Notes: generated by a model from the sequence alone, not told the origin. A DNA stretch of 64,000 nucleotides from Verrucomicrobiota bacterium JB022 (GCA_030673845.1 JAUTCQ010000006.1:62001-126000), one strand, 5' to 3'. Positions 1 to 8,357 are shown, numbered from the stretch's first letter. Translations and numbers: made by a program.

Positions 1-473
1 CTGGGGGCTGCCGCCGGCGCGCACATGGTGATGAGCCCTACCATGCCGAAGAGCTTGGCGGCCGCGTTGCCCGATACCCGGTCGCGTATGATCGCGGGCA
101 CCGAGACGATGGCGAAGCCGCCGCCCAGCGCCTGGAAGAAGCGCAGGATGTAGACGCCCTGCAGCGTCGTTTGCGTGGCGATGCCGATGCAGCTGAGGAT
201 GAAAATGAAGAGCCCGGCCAGCAGGATGTGCTTGCGGCGAAAGCGATCGGAAAGGTACCCGCCGATGAGCTGGCCTACGGCGATGCCCCACATGTAGACG
301 CCCACCGTTGCCGACACCTTGGAGATCGGCTCGTCGAAATACGCTGCCATGTCGGGAAAGGCGGGCAGATACGCGTCGATGGACAACGAGGTGAGGGCGG
401 TGACGGAGGCAAGCAGGGCGGTGAACCGCAGCGAGGTGGCCGGCGATGAAGAATGGCGGGCGTCGGTAGACAT
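1..473 (-). CDS. Bcr/CflA-type multidrug efflux MFS transporter (5' part; cut by window edge)
   Basis: This is the N-terminal 157 codons of a 12-TM drug:proton antiporter of the major facilitator superfamily; the rest lies left of the window. The visible protein has an early helix followed by 'SIDAYLPAFPDMA', the typical Bcr/CflA first-loop region, and 'GGYLSDRFRRKH', the loop 2-3 MFS signature, then a helix with 'RFFQALGGG'. It would sit in the inner membrane and export small amphipathic compounds. It starts 104 bp from the divergent MarR gene, and the arrangement suggests MarR controls it. Family assignment is secure; substrate unknown. Confidence 0.85.
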   Translation of the reverse strand, partial: MSTDARHSSSPATSLRFTALLASVTALTSLSIDAYLPAFPDMAAYFDEPISKVSATVGVYMWGIAVGQLIGGYLSDRFRRKHILLAGLFIFILSCIGIATQTTLQGVYILRFFQALGGGFAIVSVPAIIRDRVSGNAAAKLFGMVGLITMCAPAAAP

Positions 474-497
474 GTAATTTCCGAAAGGAATTAAATG

Positions 498-512
498 GTT
501 GTATGATGCAAC
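498..512. promoter_or_regulatory. Candidate MarR operator between the divergent transporter and MarR genes
   Basis: The sequence is an interrupted palindrome of the form GTTGNATNATNCAAC, with 12 of 14 arm bases paired. It lies in the short gap between two divergently transcribed genes, the usual place for a MarR operator. An 8-bp palindrome TGACGTCA at 532-539 in the same gap is a second possible site. Binding is inferred from position and symmetry only. Confidence 0.5.
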
Positions 513-577
513 TTTTCGGCTATTCTAATGCTGACGTCAACCGCAAGATATTTTTTCCTCACTCCCACCCTCGCCTC

Positions 578-1009
578 ATGTCTGTCGATCCGCATCTCCC
601 TCTCGCCCTTGGTCAAGTAGTCCGTGGTTTTCGTGCCGAGTGGGGCGCGCGCATGCAGGCCCTCGGGTATAGTTTTTCGCTGGTGCACTACCACGCGCTG
701 CTGTTGATCGAAGAGCAACCGGGGCTGCACCTGCAGGGGATTGCCGAGCATTGCGCGCTGGACAAGGCCAACATCACGCGCATGGCAAAAGAGCTCGTCG
801 CGCAACACCTGGTGCGGCGCGAGCCCGACCCGAATGATCGTCGCTGTGCGCGTCTGGAGTTGACAGATGAGGGTAGGCACCAATTGGCAGAATTGAAGGC
901 GGTCAAGGAGTCGCTGAATGAGCAGATGTACGGCCACCTCTCGCCCGAGGAGCAGCGCCTGTTGAGCGACTTGCTGAACAAGGCGCTCCGGCGCCCTACC
1001 GAGGGGTAG
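578..1009 (+). CDS. MarR-family transcriptional regulator
   Basis: A 143-residue winged-helix regulator. The recognition region 'LQGIAEHCALDKANITRMAKELVAQHLVRREPDPNDRR' is split here for description: helix 'IAEHCALDKANITRM' is the DNA-reading helix and 'REPDPNDRR' is the classic MarR wing. A longer reading from 503 is possible, but the start at 578 gives the normal family length and leaves the operator outside the coding region. It is divergent from the Bcr/CflA transporter and probably represses it until a ligand binds. Confidence in the family is high; the ligand is unknown. Confidence 0.88.
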   Translation: MSVDPHLPLALGQVVRGFRAEWGARMQALGYSFSLVHYHALLLIEEQPGLHLQGIAEHCALDKANITRMAKELVAQHLVRREPDPNDRRCARLELTDEGRHQLAELKAVKESLNEQMYGHLSPEEQRLLSDLLNKALRRPTEG

Positions 1010-1122
1010 GGCTTGGCAACCAAGCTACTAGCGGTATGGTAACCTGTTTTAACCGCCGTCCAAGAACGTAAGGGATTTTGCGGTCCTTCAAAAGCTGTTG
1101 TCTTCAGTCATTAGCTCGTATG

Positions 1123-1173
1123 TACTGGATGCGTCAGGATTCTAATGGGCTTCTGCTGGTCCAGTAGTTTTTT
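1123..1173 (+). terminator. Possible terminator after the MarR gene
   Basis: Arms TACTGGA (1123-1129) and TCCAGTA (1160-1166) are followed by a run of six T. The 30-nt loop is long, so this is only a plausible intrinsic terminator. The remainder of 1010-1200 shows no gene; it should hold the promoter of the next gene. Confidence 0.4.
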
Positions 1174-1200
1174 CTCTAAGCTTCGTCTGAACAATAAATC

Positions 1201-1833
1201 ATGAAATTGTCTCTCCTTTTTCCTCTGGTGGCAGGCGCCATGGCCTTGGGCGCTCTCACCAATTCGATCTCGGCCATGGTGAATGTCACCACGCCCGCGA
1301 TCCCGATTTCCATCTCCGGCAGCGGTAGCTATGCACTTGACCTCAATGGCGACTCGATCACCGAGGTGACGATGTCCTTCTACGACTCTCTCGACTTGAT
1401 GCGCATCGCGAGTTCAAACGGCACGCGGTGGGTGCAAGACCCTGCTGGAATGTCGAACTTCCCAGCTCAGTTGGGCGACGAGAGGTTCATCGACAGTAAC
1501 GACACCTTTGTTACCGCCCCCGGTTGGAATTTTGGACCCCGATTGACGGAAGGAGCTGGTTGGATTGACCCCGTAACGGGTGAAGGCGGTGGCGGCATTG
1601 GGTTTATCGGTTTCGAATTCACGATTGGCACCGATACCCACTACGGTTGGGCCCAATTCGATTTCCCAGGAGGTGAGGCGGGTTATAGCATCTTGGCTTA
1701 CGCCTACGAGACGACCCCCAACACGGGTCTTTATACGAGTGCCCCGGTGGTCCCCGAGCCTGCCGCGACGGCAGCCTTCGCCGGCCTTGGGATCGCGGGC
1801 TTCGTCCTCCTGCGCCGTCGCAAGCAAAGCTAG
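1201..1833 (+). CDS. PEP-CTERM sorting-signal protein
   Basis: A 210-residue exported protein. Residues 1-25 form a signal peptide (hydrophobic run, small residues before the likely cut after 'SISA'). The C-terminus has the complete PEP-CTERM signal: 'VPEPAATAAF', a hydrophobic helix, then the basic tail 'RRRKQS'. PEP-CTERM proteins are processed by an exosortase and usually reach the outer surface or exopolysaccharide in biofilm-forming bacteria. The body is rich in Gly, Asp and Thr and contains no catalytic motif I recognise. It stands alone between two terminator-like hairpins. Confidence 0.88.
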   Translation: MKLSLLFPLVAGAMALGALTNSISAMVNVTTPAIPISISGSGSYALDLNGDSITEVTMSFYDSLDLMRIASSNGTRWVQDPAGMSNFPAQLGDERFIDSNDTFVTAPGWNFGPRLTEGAGWIDPVTGEGGGGIGFIGFEFTIGTDTHYGWAQFDFPGGEAGYSILAYAYETTPNTGLYTSAPVVPEPAATAAFAGLGIAGFVLLRRRKQS

Positions 1834-1866
1834 CGCAGCGCCAGAAGCACCTACGATTTTTCTTTC

Positions 1867-1895
1867 ACCGGCACGGCATACGTGCCGGTTTTTTT
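1867..1895 (+). terminator. Intrinsic terminator of the PEP-CTERM gene
   Basis: A perfect 9-bp stem (ACCGGCACG with CGTGCCGGT) around a 5-nt loop is followed by a run of T to 1895. It lies 33 bp after the stop codon of the PEP-CTERM gene. Confidence 0.88.
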
Positions 1896-1909
1896 GTGCC
1901 TTGCGCTCC

Positions 1910-2818
1910 TTACTTGCGCGCATCCGCCGCGCGTTTGCCGGTTTCCTTTTCCAGAGCGTCGTTGACTTCAGCGCCGAGCAGGGCGACGAAAGCGCTGAGG
2001 TAGAGCCACATCATGAGGATCACGACCGCGCCGAGGCTGCCATAGGTCTTGTTGTAGCTGTTGAAATTGGCGACATACCACGAGAACAGGCCGGAGCCGA
2101 TGATCCAGAGGATCGTGGCGATAGCGGCCCCCCAGGTGTTCCATTGCCAGTGCGGCGGCTTGCGGTCGGGGCCCACGCTGTAGAGCAGGGCGAGCACGCC
2201 CATGACCATCGCAAAGAGGAGGACCCAGCGGGCGAAGGAGATCAGCCCCAGAGACCAGCCGGGCAGGTTGAGGGCGCTCATGATCGGGGGCAGGGCGACG
2301 ACTGCGCCGATCGCGATGATGCCCGCTACCGTGATGCCGACCATCAGCCCGAAGCCGATCAGGTTGGTGCGGATAAAGCCGCGCGTCTCTTCCTCGTGGT
2401 AGATGAGGTTGAGCGCCTGCATCATGCCTTTGGTGGCGCGCGAGGCCCCCCAGAGCGCGAGCGTGATGCTCACGACGGCACTCCAGCCAGCCACTGTGGT
2501 TTGCGTGGTGATGGCAGTTACCTGGCCGTGGATGATCTGGTAAACCTGGTCGGGCATCATGCCGCGCACGCCTTCCAGCTGTTGCTGCACCTGCTGGGGG
2601 TCGGAAAGGAGGCCGTAGAGGGCCACTAGTGCGGCGATGCCCGGGAAGAGGCTCAGCAGGAGGTAAAAGGCGACGCCGGAGGAGACGAGCGCCAGAAAGT
2701 CCTTCCCCATGCTCTCCTGGGTCAGGCGGATGACGTGCCACCAGCCCTTGAGCGAGAGCTGGTGTGGCAGCTCGTGGCTGCGCTCGTGGGCGGAAACCGT
2801 GGGATTGAGGCTGGGCAT
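1910..2818 (-). CDS. YihY/BrkB family inner-membrane protein
   Basis: A 302-residue polytopic membrane protein with about six hydrophobic segments. Diagnostic stretches are 'ALVSSGVAFYLLLSLFPGIAAL' read as two parts ('GVAFYLLLSLFPG' is the family hallmark in TM1), 'GFIRTNLIGFG', and the end 'YGSLGAVVILMMWLYLSAF' followed by 'LLGAEVNDALE', which is the conserved YihY C-terminal motif. The family was once called RNase BN by mistake; its actual function is unknown and may be transport. It is transcribed in the same direction as the stress operon upstream, but a terminator separates them. Confidence 0.9.
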   Translation of the reverse strand: MPSLNPTVSAHERSHELPHQLSLKGWWHVIRLTQESMGKDFLALVSSGVAFYLLLSLFPGIAALVALYGLLSDPQQVQQQLEGVRGMMPDQVYQIIHGQVTAITTQTTVAGWSAVVSITLALWGASRATKGMMQALNLIYHEEETRGFIRTNLIGFGLMVGITVAGIIAIGAVVALPPIMSALNLPGWSLGLISFARWVLLFAMVMGVLALLYSVGPDRKPPHWQWNTWGAAIATILWIIGSGLFSWYVANFNSYNKTYGSLGAVVILMMWLYLSAFVALLGAEVNDALEKETGKRAADARK

Positions 2819-2845
2819 GGCGAAGAGAGAAAGAGTGGGGGCGTC

Positions 2846-2877
2846 AAAAACTCCCCGTAGCCGGAGCTGACGGGGAG
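2846..2877 (-). terminator. Terminator of the DUF3618/YqjE operon
   Basis: Read on the minus strand, the perfect 8-bp stem CTCCCCGT/ACGGGGAG with an 11-nt loop is followed by TTTTT. It lies just after the DUF3618 stop codon and before the YihY start. Confidence 0.8.
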
Positions 2878-2893
2878 TGACGGGTTGAAAGTT

Positions 2894-4042
2894 TTAGTGG
2901 ACTTCGGTTGGTTGCTTGTGCGGGTGCTTGGCCTCGGCTTCGGCGGCTTCGCTTGATTTTTCGGCCACGCGACGGGCGCGGGCGGTCAGCTCTTCCGGGG
3001 TGAGCCCTTCTTTTTTCAGATCTTCACGCGTATGGTCGGCTACGTGTTCGGCCTTTTCTCGGAGCTGCTGCGGCGTGAGGCCCTCGTTCTTGGCTTCGTG
3101 GCGGGCCGTCTCCATGGCGGAGCTGACGGCATGCTTGCCGCGCTGCACGAGGTCTTCGGCCTGGGCGCGCGTGTTGTCACGAATGCGCTGGCCGTAGGTG
3201 CCAAGCACTTGGCGCTCCTGGCGGCTGCGGGGCAGCGCGAGGCCGAGCAGCAGGCCGGCCACGGCAAAGCCGGCGGCGACGGCCAAGGGGTGGCTTTCGG
3301 TCGTCGCCTGGAGGCGCTGGCGACCGTCGTGGTAAGAGGCGGAAACGCGCTCCTTCACCTGGTGGCCTTGGGCGCGGGCACGCTGCTTGGCGCGGCTCAT
3401 GCCTTGGCGGGCACGGCCAGCGTAGCCGTGGGCGCGGTCGGAGGCGCGGCTGGCGGCGCTGGGGCTCGAGTGGCTGGGCATGGTGGTGGCGGAGGGAGGG
3501 GTGTCCCGCAGAGGCAGGCTCCCGCCTCCGTGGATTTGAGTCGGTTGATGCTGCTGCATGGCGGGGTCGGTTTGGAGTTCGTCTGGGTTGAGCGCGGCGG
3601 CGCGGAGGTTCTCCCGGTTGGAAGGGGCCTCGGGGTCGCGGCGCAGGTGGTGGTCGGAATTCATGGTATCCTCTTCGGATTGGTGGAGTTTACCGGCGCC
3701 AATCGCAGCCAGGGCCACGCCGGAGGCGATGAGCCCGCAGGCAAAGGGATGGCGCCGCACAAAGTTACCGGTGGCATTGGCACCGTTCTGGACGACGTTC
3801 ATGACTTCGTCCGGTTTGATTTCGGAGATCCAGGTCTGCGCTTCGTGGACCCATTCGCGCGGGTGCAGGCGGTCGGCCAGTTGGTCGAGCGTGGCGTCCA
3901 TGCGGGCACGGGTGAGGCGGATTTCCTCGGCCCATTCGTCGCTGCTGCGCTCGCCGTCGAGTTGCTGGCGCTGGCGGATCAGGGCCTGCTCGCGCGCCAC
4001 TGGGTCTACGACATCGCGGTCTTGATTTTGGACTGAGCCCAT
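2894..4042 (-). CDS. DUF3618 / YqjD-like two-TM membrane protein, possibly a fusion
   Basis: 382 residues. The start at 4042 has a strong upstream GGAGG at good spacing and overlaps the previous gene by 37 bp. Residues 41-62 ('IRLTRARMDATLDQLADRL') are a clear DUF3618 motif. A membrane segment follows at about 99-116 preceded by 'RRHP'. A second half begins near residue 127: His/Pro/Ser-rich linker, basic region, then another TM at about 251-270 preceded by 'ESHP', and a Lys/Glu/Ala-rich tail. An internal ATG at 3664 has its own GAGG at good spacing, so the second half may also be made separately. By analogy with E. coli YqjD it could associate with ribosomes or envelope stress; this is inference. 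Confidence 0.78.
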   Translation of the reverse strand: MGSVQNQDRDVVDPVAREQALIRQRQQLDGERSSDEWAEEIRLTRARMDATLDQLADRLHPREWVHEAQTWISEIKPDEVMNVVQNGANATGNFVRRHPFACGLIASGVALAAIGAGKLHQSEEDTMNSDHHLRRDPEAPSNRENLRAAALNPDELQTDPAMQQHQPTQIHGGGSLPLRDTPPSATTMPSHSSPSAASRASDRAHGYAGRARQGMSRAKQRARAQGHQVKERVSASYHDGRQRLQATTESHPLAVAAGFAVAGLLLGLALPRSRQERQVLGTYGQRIRDNTRAQAEDLVQRGKHAVSSAMETARHEAKNEGLTPQQLREKAEHVADHTREDLKKEGLTPEELTARARRVAEKSSEAAEAEAKHPHKQPTEVH

Positions 4043-4461
4043 TGTTGATCCTCCTTCAGCGTTTTGGCGGTTTTCTCGGGGCGGGCGCGGGAGTCGGCGA
4101 GCTTGGCCTTGCCCTGCTGCAGCAGGATAAAGCCCACGATACCCGTGACGACGGCGACCGATAGCGGCGCGAGCCACACGAGCAGGTGCTCATCCATGCC
4201 CCACGCTTCGAAGGCCGACATCAGCGAAGTGCCGATCGTCCACAAAAGCACGAGGAAGGCGGCATGCAGGATCAGGGCGCCGGCCAGCAGGGCCATGGAA
4301 GCCCGGATGTAGTGGCGCACCATTTCCTGCGTCTCCTGGCGGGCCAGCTTCACTTCCTGCCGCACGAGCAGCTCGGCCTCGTCGCGCAACTGGCGCAAGA
4401 GGTCAGCCAAGCCCACGTCGGCATGGGGGGGTGGCGGTGGCGTATGGGTCTGCGTATCCAC
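4006..4461 (-). CDS. Phage-holin superfamily III / YqjE-like membrane protein
   Basis: 151 residues with a Pro-rich N-terminus, an amphipathic region 'LLVRQEVKLARQETQEM' (the YqjE/holin-X hallmark), and two TM helices at about 55-80 and 93-115, then a charged tail. It is the middle gene of a three-gene operon: 3 bp after the YqjD-like gene and overlapping the DUF3618 gene. Despite the holin name, chromosomal YqjE proteins are not lysis proteins; they accompany YqjD and YqjK in stationary-phase or osmotic stress sets. Confidence 0.85.
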   Translation of the reverse strand: MDTQTHTPPPPPHADVGLADLLRQLRDEAELLVRQEVKLARQETQEMVRHYIRASMALLAGALILHAAFLVLLWTIGTSLMSAFEAWGMDEHLLVWLAPLSVAVVTGIVGFILLQQGKAKLADSRARPEKTAKTLKEDQQWAQSKIKTAMS

Positions 4462-4464
4462 GGC

Positions 4465-5145
4465 TTAGCTCTGTTGAGAGTTCAGGGTGCCGGCGGAAAG
4501 GGCAGCGGGGTCGGCGGCGGTGGTCTTCGGGCGCTGCGGGGCAGACGGGTCGACGCGCCACTCACCTTCCGTGTGAGCGCTGTAGGCTTGGCCGCGCGGC
4601 GTGTTCTCCGGCGTATGCGGCCAATCGTCCTGCGGGCCCTCGTCTTCGTATTGGGAGACGGGGGAGGCGGTCAGCACGCGGCTGAGCGCAAAACCGGCGG
4701 CGAAGGCCAGGCCGAAACTCACTCCCGGGTGGCGACGGACCCAGCTGGAGGCATCGTCGGCCATCTCGCGCAAGCTGCGGTCTTCGAGGTAGTCGCCCGC
4801 CTGGTAGCAGGTGTCGGCGAGGCGATCCAAGTAGTCGCCTGCCCCGGCCAGACTGCTTTCTTCGCCGCGCATTTCGTCGGCGGCAGCATGGGCGGCGTCG
4901 CCGTAGCCGCGGATCACGTCGCTGAAGCGGTGGCGCTGGGCGTCCACGCCGCTTTCGACTTGCGACTGCACGTTGTGGCGGGCCTCACGGGCACGCTCCT
5001 TCACCTCGTCTTTCAGGTGGCGCGACTGCTCACGGGCGGTCTCGCGGAAGCCTTGATGCTGGGTGTCGCCGTGGCCGGCTTCATCGTGCGGCTGGGCGGG
5101 GGAAGGTTCGTTTTTGGGGGAGTAATAATGAGTTTCGGTAGGCAT
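4465..5145 (-). CDS. YqjD/ElaB-like (DUF883-type) single-TM stress protein
   Basis: 226 residues. The first 130 are hydrophilic and helical with strong charge alternation ('DEVKERAREARHNVQSQVES'), followed by 'WVRRHPGVSFG', a glycine-zipper-like TM helix (about 141-158), and a 65-residue polar tail longer than in E. coli YqjD. It opens the operon; AGGAG lies at normal spacing before the ATG. The 'HP' before the helix recurs twice in the DUF3618 protein two genes on, so all three membrane anchors may be related. Family is well supported; role in stress or ribosome tethering is by analogy. Confidence 0.75.
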   Translation of the reverse strand: MPTETHYYSPKNEPSPAQPHDEAGHGDTQHQGFRETAREQSRHLKDEVKERAREARHNVQSQVESGVDAQRHRFSDVIRGYGDAAHAAADEMRGEESSLAGAGDYLDRLADTCYQAGDYLEDRSLREMADDASSWVRRHPGVSFGLAFAAGFALSRVLTASPVSQYEDEGPQDDWPHTPENTPRGQAYSAHTEGEWRVDPSAPQRPKTTAADPAALSAGTLNSQQS

Positions 5146-5325
5146 GGCGTCTCCTGGTTGATTGACGTTCTGCCCACCTACTTACATTTTTGATGCCAGC
5201 CTCGATTTGGGAGGCGTTTGACCGCTGCTAGCGCCTGAATAAGAGCCGCTTATCAAAGTTGGCGGATCCAAACGGGGATTGCCTGCCATGCAAGGTGCAC
5301 GGCGCTGGATCAGGCAAAATGGCGC

Positions 5326-6384
5326 TTATCGACGCCCACGCCCCAGAGATGGGAATGCCCCGCGATCATCAAAGGTGGCGGCAATGGCTTCCTGCAAGAC
5401 GGGACGCACCCGGTTGGCCAGCTCGGCATTGGCGTAGGCGGCCCACGCAATGGGCGTAGTAGTATCGAGCGGGGCGTCGAGCGGGTCTCCATTGGGCTGC
5501 TCCACCACGCCCCCCAGCTCCTGCAGAATCAGGGAGGTGCACAAGTCGTAGGGGTGGCAGGCCAGCTTTTGCGGCAGGCGCAGGTGGGTATTCACCAGGG
5601 GCCGCAAGTCGAGGTGGAAGCGGTCGCGCCCGGCCGCCAGCTCATACAGTTGGCCGCCGGTGCTCAAATACTGGTCGTCGAAGACTTCCGCGCCATGCAG
5701 GGTGGTGTTGAGCCCGAGGCCCTCGATCAGGCGTTCCTCCAGCTCCGCCAGGCGTGCCTTGCCGGTAGGGAAAAACTTCACCACGGAGTAAAAACCGTGC
5801 TCGATTTGGGCGCGCGGGTAGGGGGCCGGCTTCCACTCGTAGTTGCGGCCCGTAATCACGTCCATCCGGCACGACATGACGCCTTCTCCCCGGGCGGCCG
5901 AGAGTTGGTCCCCGATGTATTGCTTGCTGCATGGCAGCTCTGTCATCACCGCCACCTGAATGTCGGCCAAAGTGTTGTAATGGAGCCGCTGAGGGGCGAG
6001 CCCGGTCAGAATCCAGGCCGAGCGCTTGTCGAACATAAAGGGCCGCGTGCCGTCGACCGGGTCGATGATGCACTTGACCACCGTGCGGTGCAGGGGCGTG
6101 CGCGGCGGGAAGGTGACGGGCTCCGGGCCTTCGAGGCCTTCCATCACCAGCTCGACGGGGTAGTCCTGGGGCCAGTGGTCGGCAAACCAGCGCAGGATCA
6201 CCTCTTCACTCCGGGCGTCGACCCGGTAGATGACATCCGCGCGCGAGACACGATCGATTTCGGATTGCCGTTGTGCGCCGCCCGCCTGCCGTGCCGCCAG
6301 GATCTGCGACTGCAGATGGCGGTGGAGCACGCAGACTTTGCGTCTGAGCACTTCCCAAGGTATTTCAAGAGCAACCGACGACAT
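5326..6384 (-). CDS. Inositol-monophosphatase-superfamily protein
   Basis: 352 residues, somewhat longer than the usual 260-280. Residues 108-113 are 'DPVDGT', the metal-binding signature of the family, preceded by an acidic 'MEGLEG' that stands where the first metal-ligand Glu normally lies. Near the C-terminus 'HPYDLCTSLILQELGG' matches the third metal-ligand motif. The enzyme should remove phosphate from a small phosphorylated compound with Mg2+; inositol phosphate, fructose bisphosphate and PAP cannot be told apart here. It is a lone gene. Confidence 0.78.
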   Translation of the reverse strand: MSSVALEIPWEVLRRKVCVLHRHLQSQILAARQAGGAQRQSEIDRVSRADVIYRVDARSEEVILRWFADHWPQDYPVELVMEGLEGPEPVTFPPRTPLHRTVVKCIIDPVDGTRPFMFDKRSAWILTGLAPQRLHYNTLADIQVAVMTELPCSKQYIGDQLSAARGEGVMSCRMDVITGRNYEWKPAPYPRAQIEHGFYSVVKFFPTGKARLAELEERLIEGLGLNTTLHGAEVFDDQYLSTGGQLYELAAGRDRFHLDLRPLVNTHLRLPQKLACHPYDLCTSLILQELGGVVEQPNGDPLDAPLDTTTPIAWAAYANAELANRVRPVLQEAIAATFDDRGAFPSLGRGRR

Positions 6385-6489
6385 ACGTTTCTCTCATAGA
6401 TAAAGCGCGAGCCAAAAGAAAGCAAAAGTATAGGTTGAGAATGGTTTATTGTCTAGGCCTAAGCGCTTATACATAGGCCGTTAAGTGGT

Positions 6490-7425
6490 CTAAATGGCTT
6501 GTATTTGGCGGGAATTTTCAGCCGTGCTTTCGGTCTTTTGATATAGCCAGCGCAAGGCGGTCTCGAAGTGGTAGACCGGCAGCGAGTAGTGCCCCTCGCC
6601 CTCCACTGGAAAGAACGAAGCCCCGGGGATCTGCTCGGCCAGCCAGCGGGTCTTGGCCAAGGGCAGCGTCTGATCGTCGCAGCCATGCCAGAAGGCGACC
6701 GGGCGGCGGATCTCGCGCCACGGGAAGCCCCAATCGGCCAGAAACAGCTCGCCATCCTGCAAGACGGGGGCTGGGCCATTGCCGTAGGTGCCGTGCGCCA
6801 TCGCGGTGTAGGCGGGCAGCGCTTGCGGCTCCTGCATCGCCTGGCGGTCGCGCGAGGGCAGGACAGGGAGGATCGCCTTGACCATCCAGCGCTCGGGCAT
6901 CCACCGGGTGTAGAGCGTCGCGAGCTTCAGCGCCTGCAGTTGCAGCCCGGGCGCACGTTGGCGGATCGAGAGCAAGAGGCGGAAGACGGGAAAGAGGTCG
7001 CTCCAGTCGTCGAACTCGCTCAACGGCGGCGCCCCGCAAAGCACCGCCACTTTATCGACCCGCTCCGGTAAGGCCCAGGCGGTGGCCAGCGCATAAGGGC
7101 ATCCGCCAGACTCGCCCATCACGTGGCAGCGCCCGATCTGCAGGTGGTCGAGCAGGGCGGCCATTTGCGCCGGGTAATCGGCAATGCGCCGCTCCGGCAC
7201 GGGTGAACTCAGCCCCAGCCCCGGTCGGTCGGGCACGATCAACCGCACCCCGTAGCGGTTCACCAGCTCGTAGGCGTGCAAGGGCTGCAGCCGGCAGCTT
7301 GGCCAGCCATGCATGAAGAGCACGGGCTTGCCCTCCCGCAGCCCGATTTCTGCATAACCCACCACCTGCCCATCGGGCAGCTCCAGCGTGCGACTAAATT
7401 CCGGTGCCTTGAAATCCAGATTCAT
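6490..7425 (-). CDS. Alpha/beta-fold hydrolase
   Basis: 311 residues with the whole catalytic layout of the fold: oxyanion region 'LFMHGWPS' (36-43), 'DRPGLGLS' (66-73), nucleophile elbow 'GESGGCP' with Ser106, an acid near 'GCDDQT' (D250/D251) and His279 in 'EGEGHYSLP'. No signal peptide, so cytoplasmic. A helical cap lies between about 130 and 230. Substrate cannot be told from sequence. No co-directional partner lies close by. Confidence 0.85.
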   Translation of the reverse strand: MNLDFKAPEFSRTLELPDGQVVGYAEIGLREGKPVLFMHGWPSCRLQPLHAYELVNRYGVRLIVPDRPGLGLSSPVPERRIADYPAQMAALLDHLQIGRCHVMGESGGCPYALATAWALPERVDKVAVLCGAPPLSEFDDWSDLFPVFRLLLSIRQRAPGLQLQALKLATLYTRWMPERWMVKAILPVLPSRDRQAMQEPQALPAYTAMAHGTYGNGPAPVLQDGELFLADWGFPWREIRRPVAFWHGCDDQTLPLAKTRWLAEQIPGASFFPVEGEGHYSLPVYHFETALRWLYQKTESTAENSRQIQAI

Positions 7426-7663
7426 GACAGATGCTATTGCTCAACGCATGCCGGAATGGTGGGGTTGTGCCGTAAGGTGCAGACAGGTAGATGCTTATCG
7501 GGTTTTTCTTTTCAATCCAGGCAGTGAGTTGAGGGCCAGAATTGTCTGTTGCTATACATTTAGTGTCGTGATGGTTCCGGGCAATGCTGGAGAGGGCCTC
7601 CTTGGGTTCCAGGCAGGGCGCGAGCGGACGCAGGGTAAGCTTGCGCAGAAGCGCGGGCAGGCT

Positions 7664-7918
7664 ATGATCACTACCATGAAGACGATGACCCTGCAAATGC
7701 CTGACCCCGTCTACGAAGACATCATGGTATTGAGCCGGGATACGGGCCGGTCGCCGGGAGAGTTGGTTTCGGAAGCGATGGCAGCCTACCGCGCGCGGAT
7801 GGTGCAAAAGCCAGCCTCGCTGAAAAACCGGCGACCGACGAGTGTCGGTGGCCCGATTGCCCCGGCTTATCAGGATCGCGATCTATTGGACGAGATGCGG
7901 CATGATCCACGGGATTGA
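7664..7918 (+). CDS. CopG/VapB-like antitoxin of a VapBC-type pair
   Basis: 84 residues. The start 'MITTMKTMTLQMPDPVYEDIM' resembles ribbon-helix-helix antitoxins that bind their own promoter; the rest is a basic, Pro-containing tail that would wrap the toxin. The ATG at 7676 is an equally good start. The last 17 bp overlap the PIN toxin reading frame, the usual antitoxin-toxin coupling. Because the toxin frame is broken just downstream, the antitoxin may now be orphaned. Confidence 0.7.
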   Translation: MITTMKTMTLQMPDPVYEDIMVLSRDTGRSPGELVSEAMAAYRARMVQKPASLKNRRPTSVGGPIAPAYQDRDLLDEMRHDPRD

Positions 7919-8341
7919 TACCGACTTTCTGGTCGCCGTTGAGATTACGGACCCCCGTTTCATCTTCCCGCAGATTGTCTGTTGACGGATCTTTTGGGAG
8001 AAGGCCATACGTTTGCCTTGGCCCCGCAGACATTGGTGGAGTTCATTCACGTCGTTACCGACTCCAAGCGGATGCCGCAGCCTTTGCCGATGGCCGATGC
8101 GGTTTCGCGGGTCGAGAACTGGTGGAATGCAGAAGAAGTCGTTCCGGTGTTCCCCAATCGCGAGGCAGTGAATCGACTGGGAGGATGGCTCAGGATCCAC
8201 CGGTTGGGGCGTCGCAGGCTGCTCGACACCCTGTTGGCCGCCACGCTTTTTGAAAATGGGATTCAACGCCTCATTACGAATAATGAGGCGGATTACCGCG
8301 TCCTGAACTGCTTTGAAATCCTGAGCTTCAAGGAGCGCTGA
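7902..8341 (+). pseudogene. PIN-domain (VapC-like) toxin, frameshifted
   Basis: Translation from 7902 gives 'MIHGIDTDFLVAVEITD', a good PIN start with its first acidic residue, and then stops at 7983. From about 7952 the other frame continues in register as 'PFHLPADCLLTDLL', then 'LAPQTLVEFIHVVTD' with the second acidic residue, and 'LLDTLLAATLFENG' near the end. The two halves join if one base is restored in the C5 run at 7952-7956. So this is either a real one-base deletion that inactivates the RNase toxin or a homopolymer sequencing error. Intact it would be about 146 residues. Confidence 0.8.
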
Positions 8342-8357
8342 TCTTATCTTCCGGCCC

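Noticed and set aside
4006-4461. Prophage holin
   Set aside because: The holin-like protein has no phage genes around it; context is the YqjD/YqjE stress operon.
5259-5459. 66-codon frame at the 3' end of the phosphatase gene
   Set aside because: Overlaps the end of the real gene and lacks any coding signature; the region shows only a weak inverted repeat TTGCCTG/CAGGCAA.
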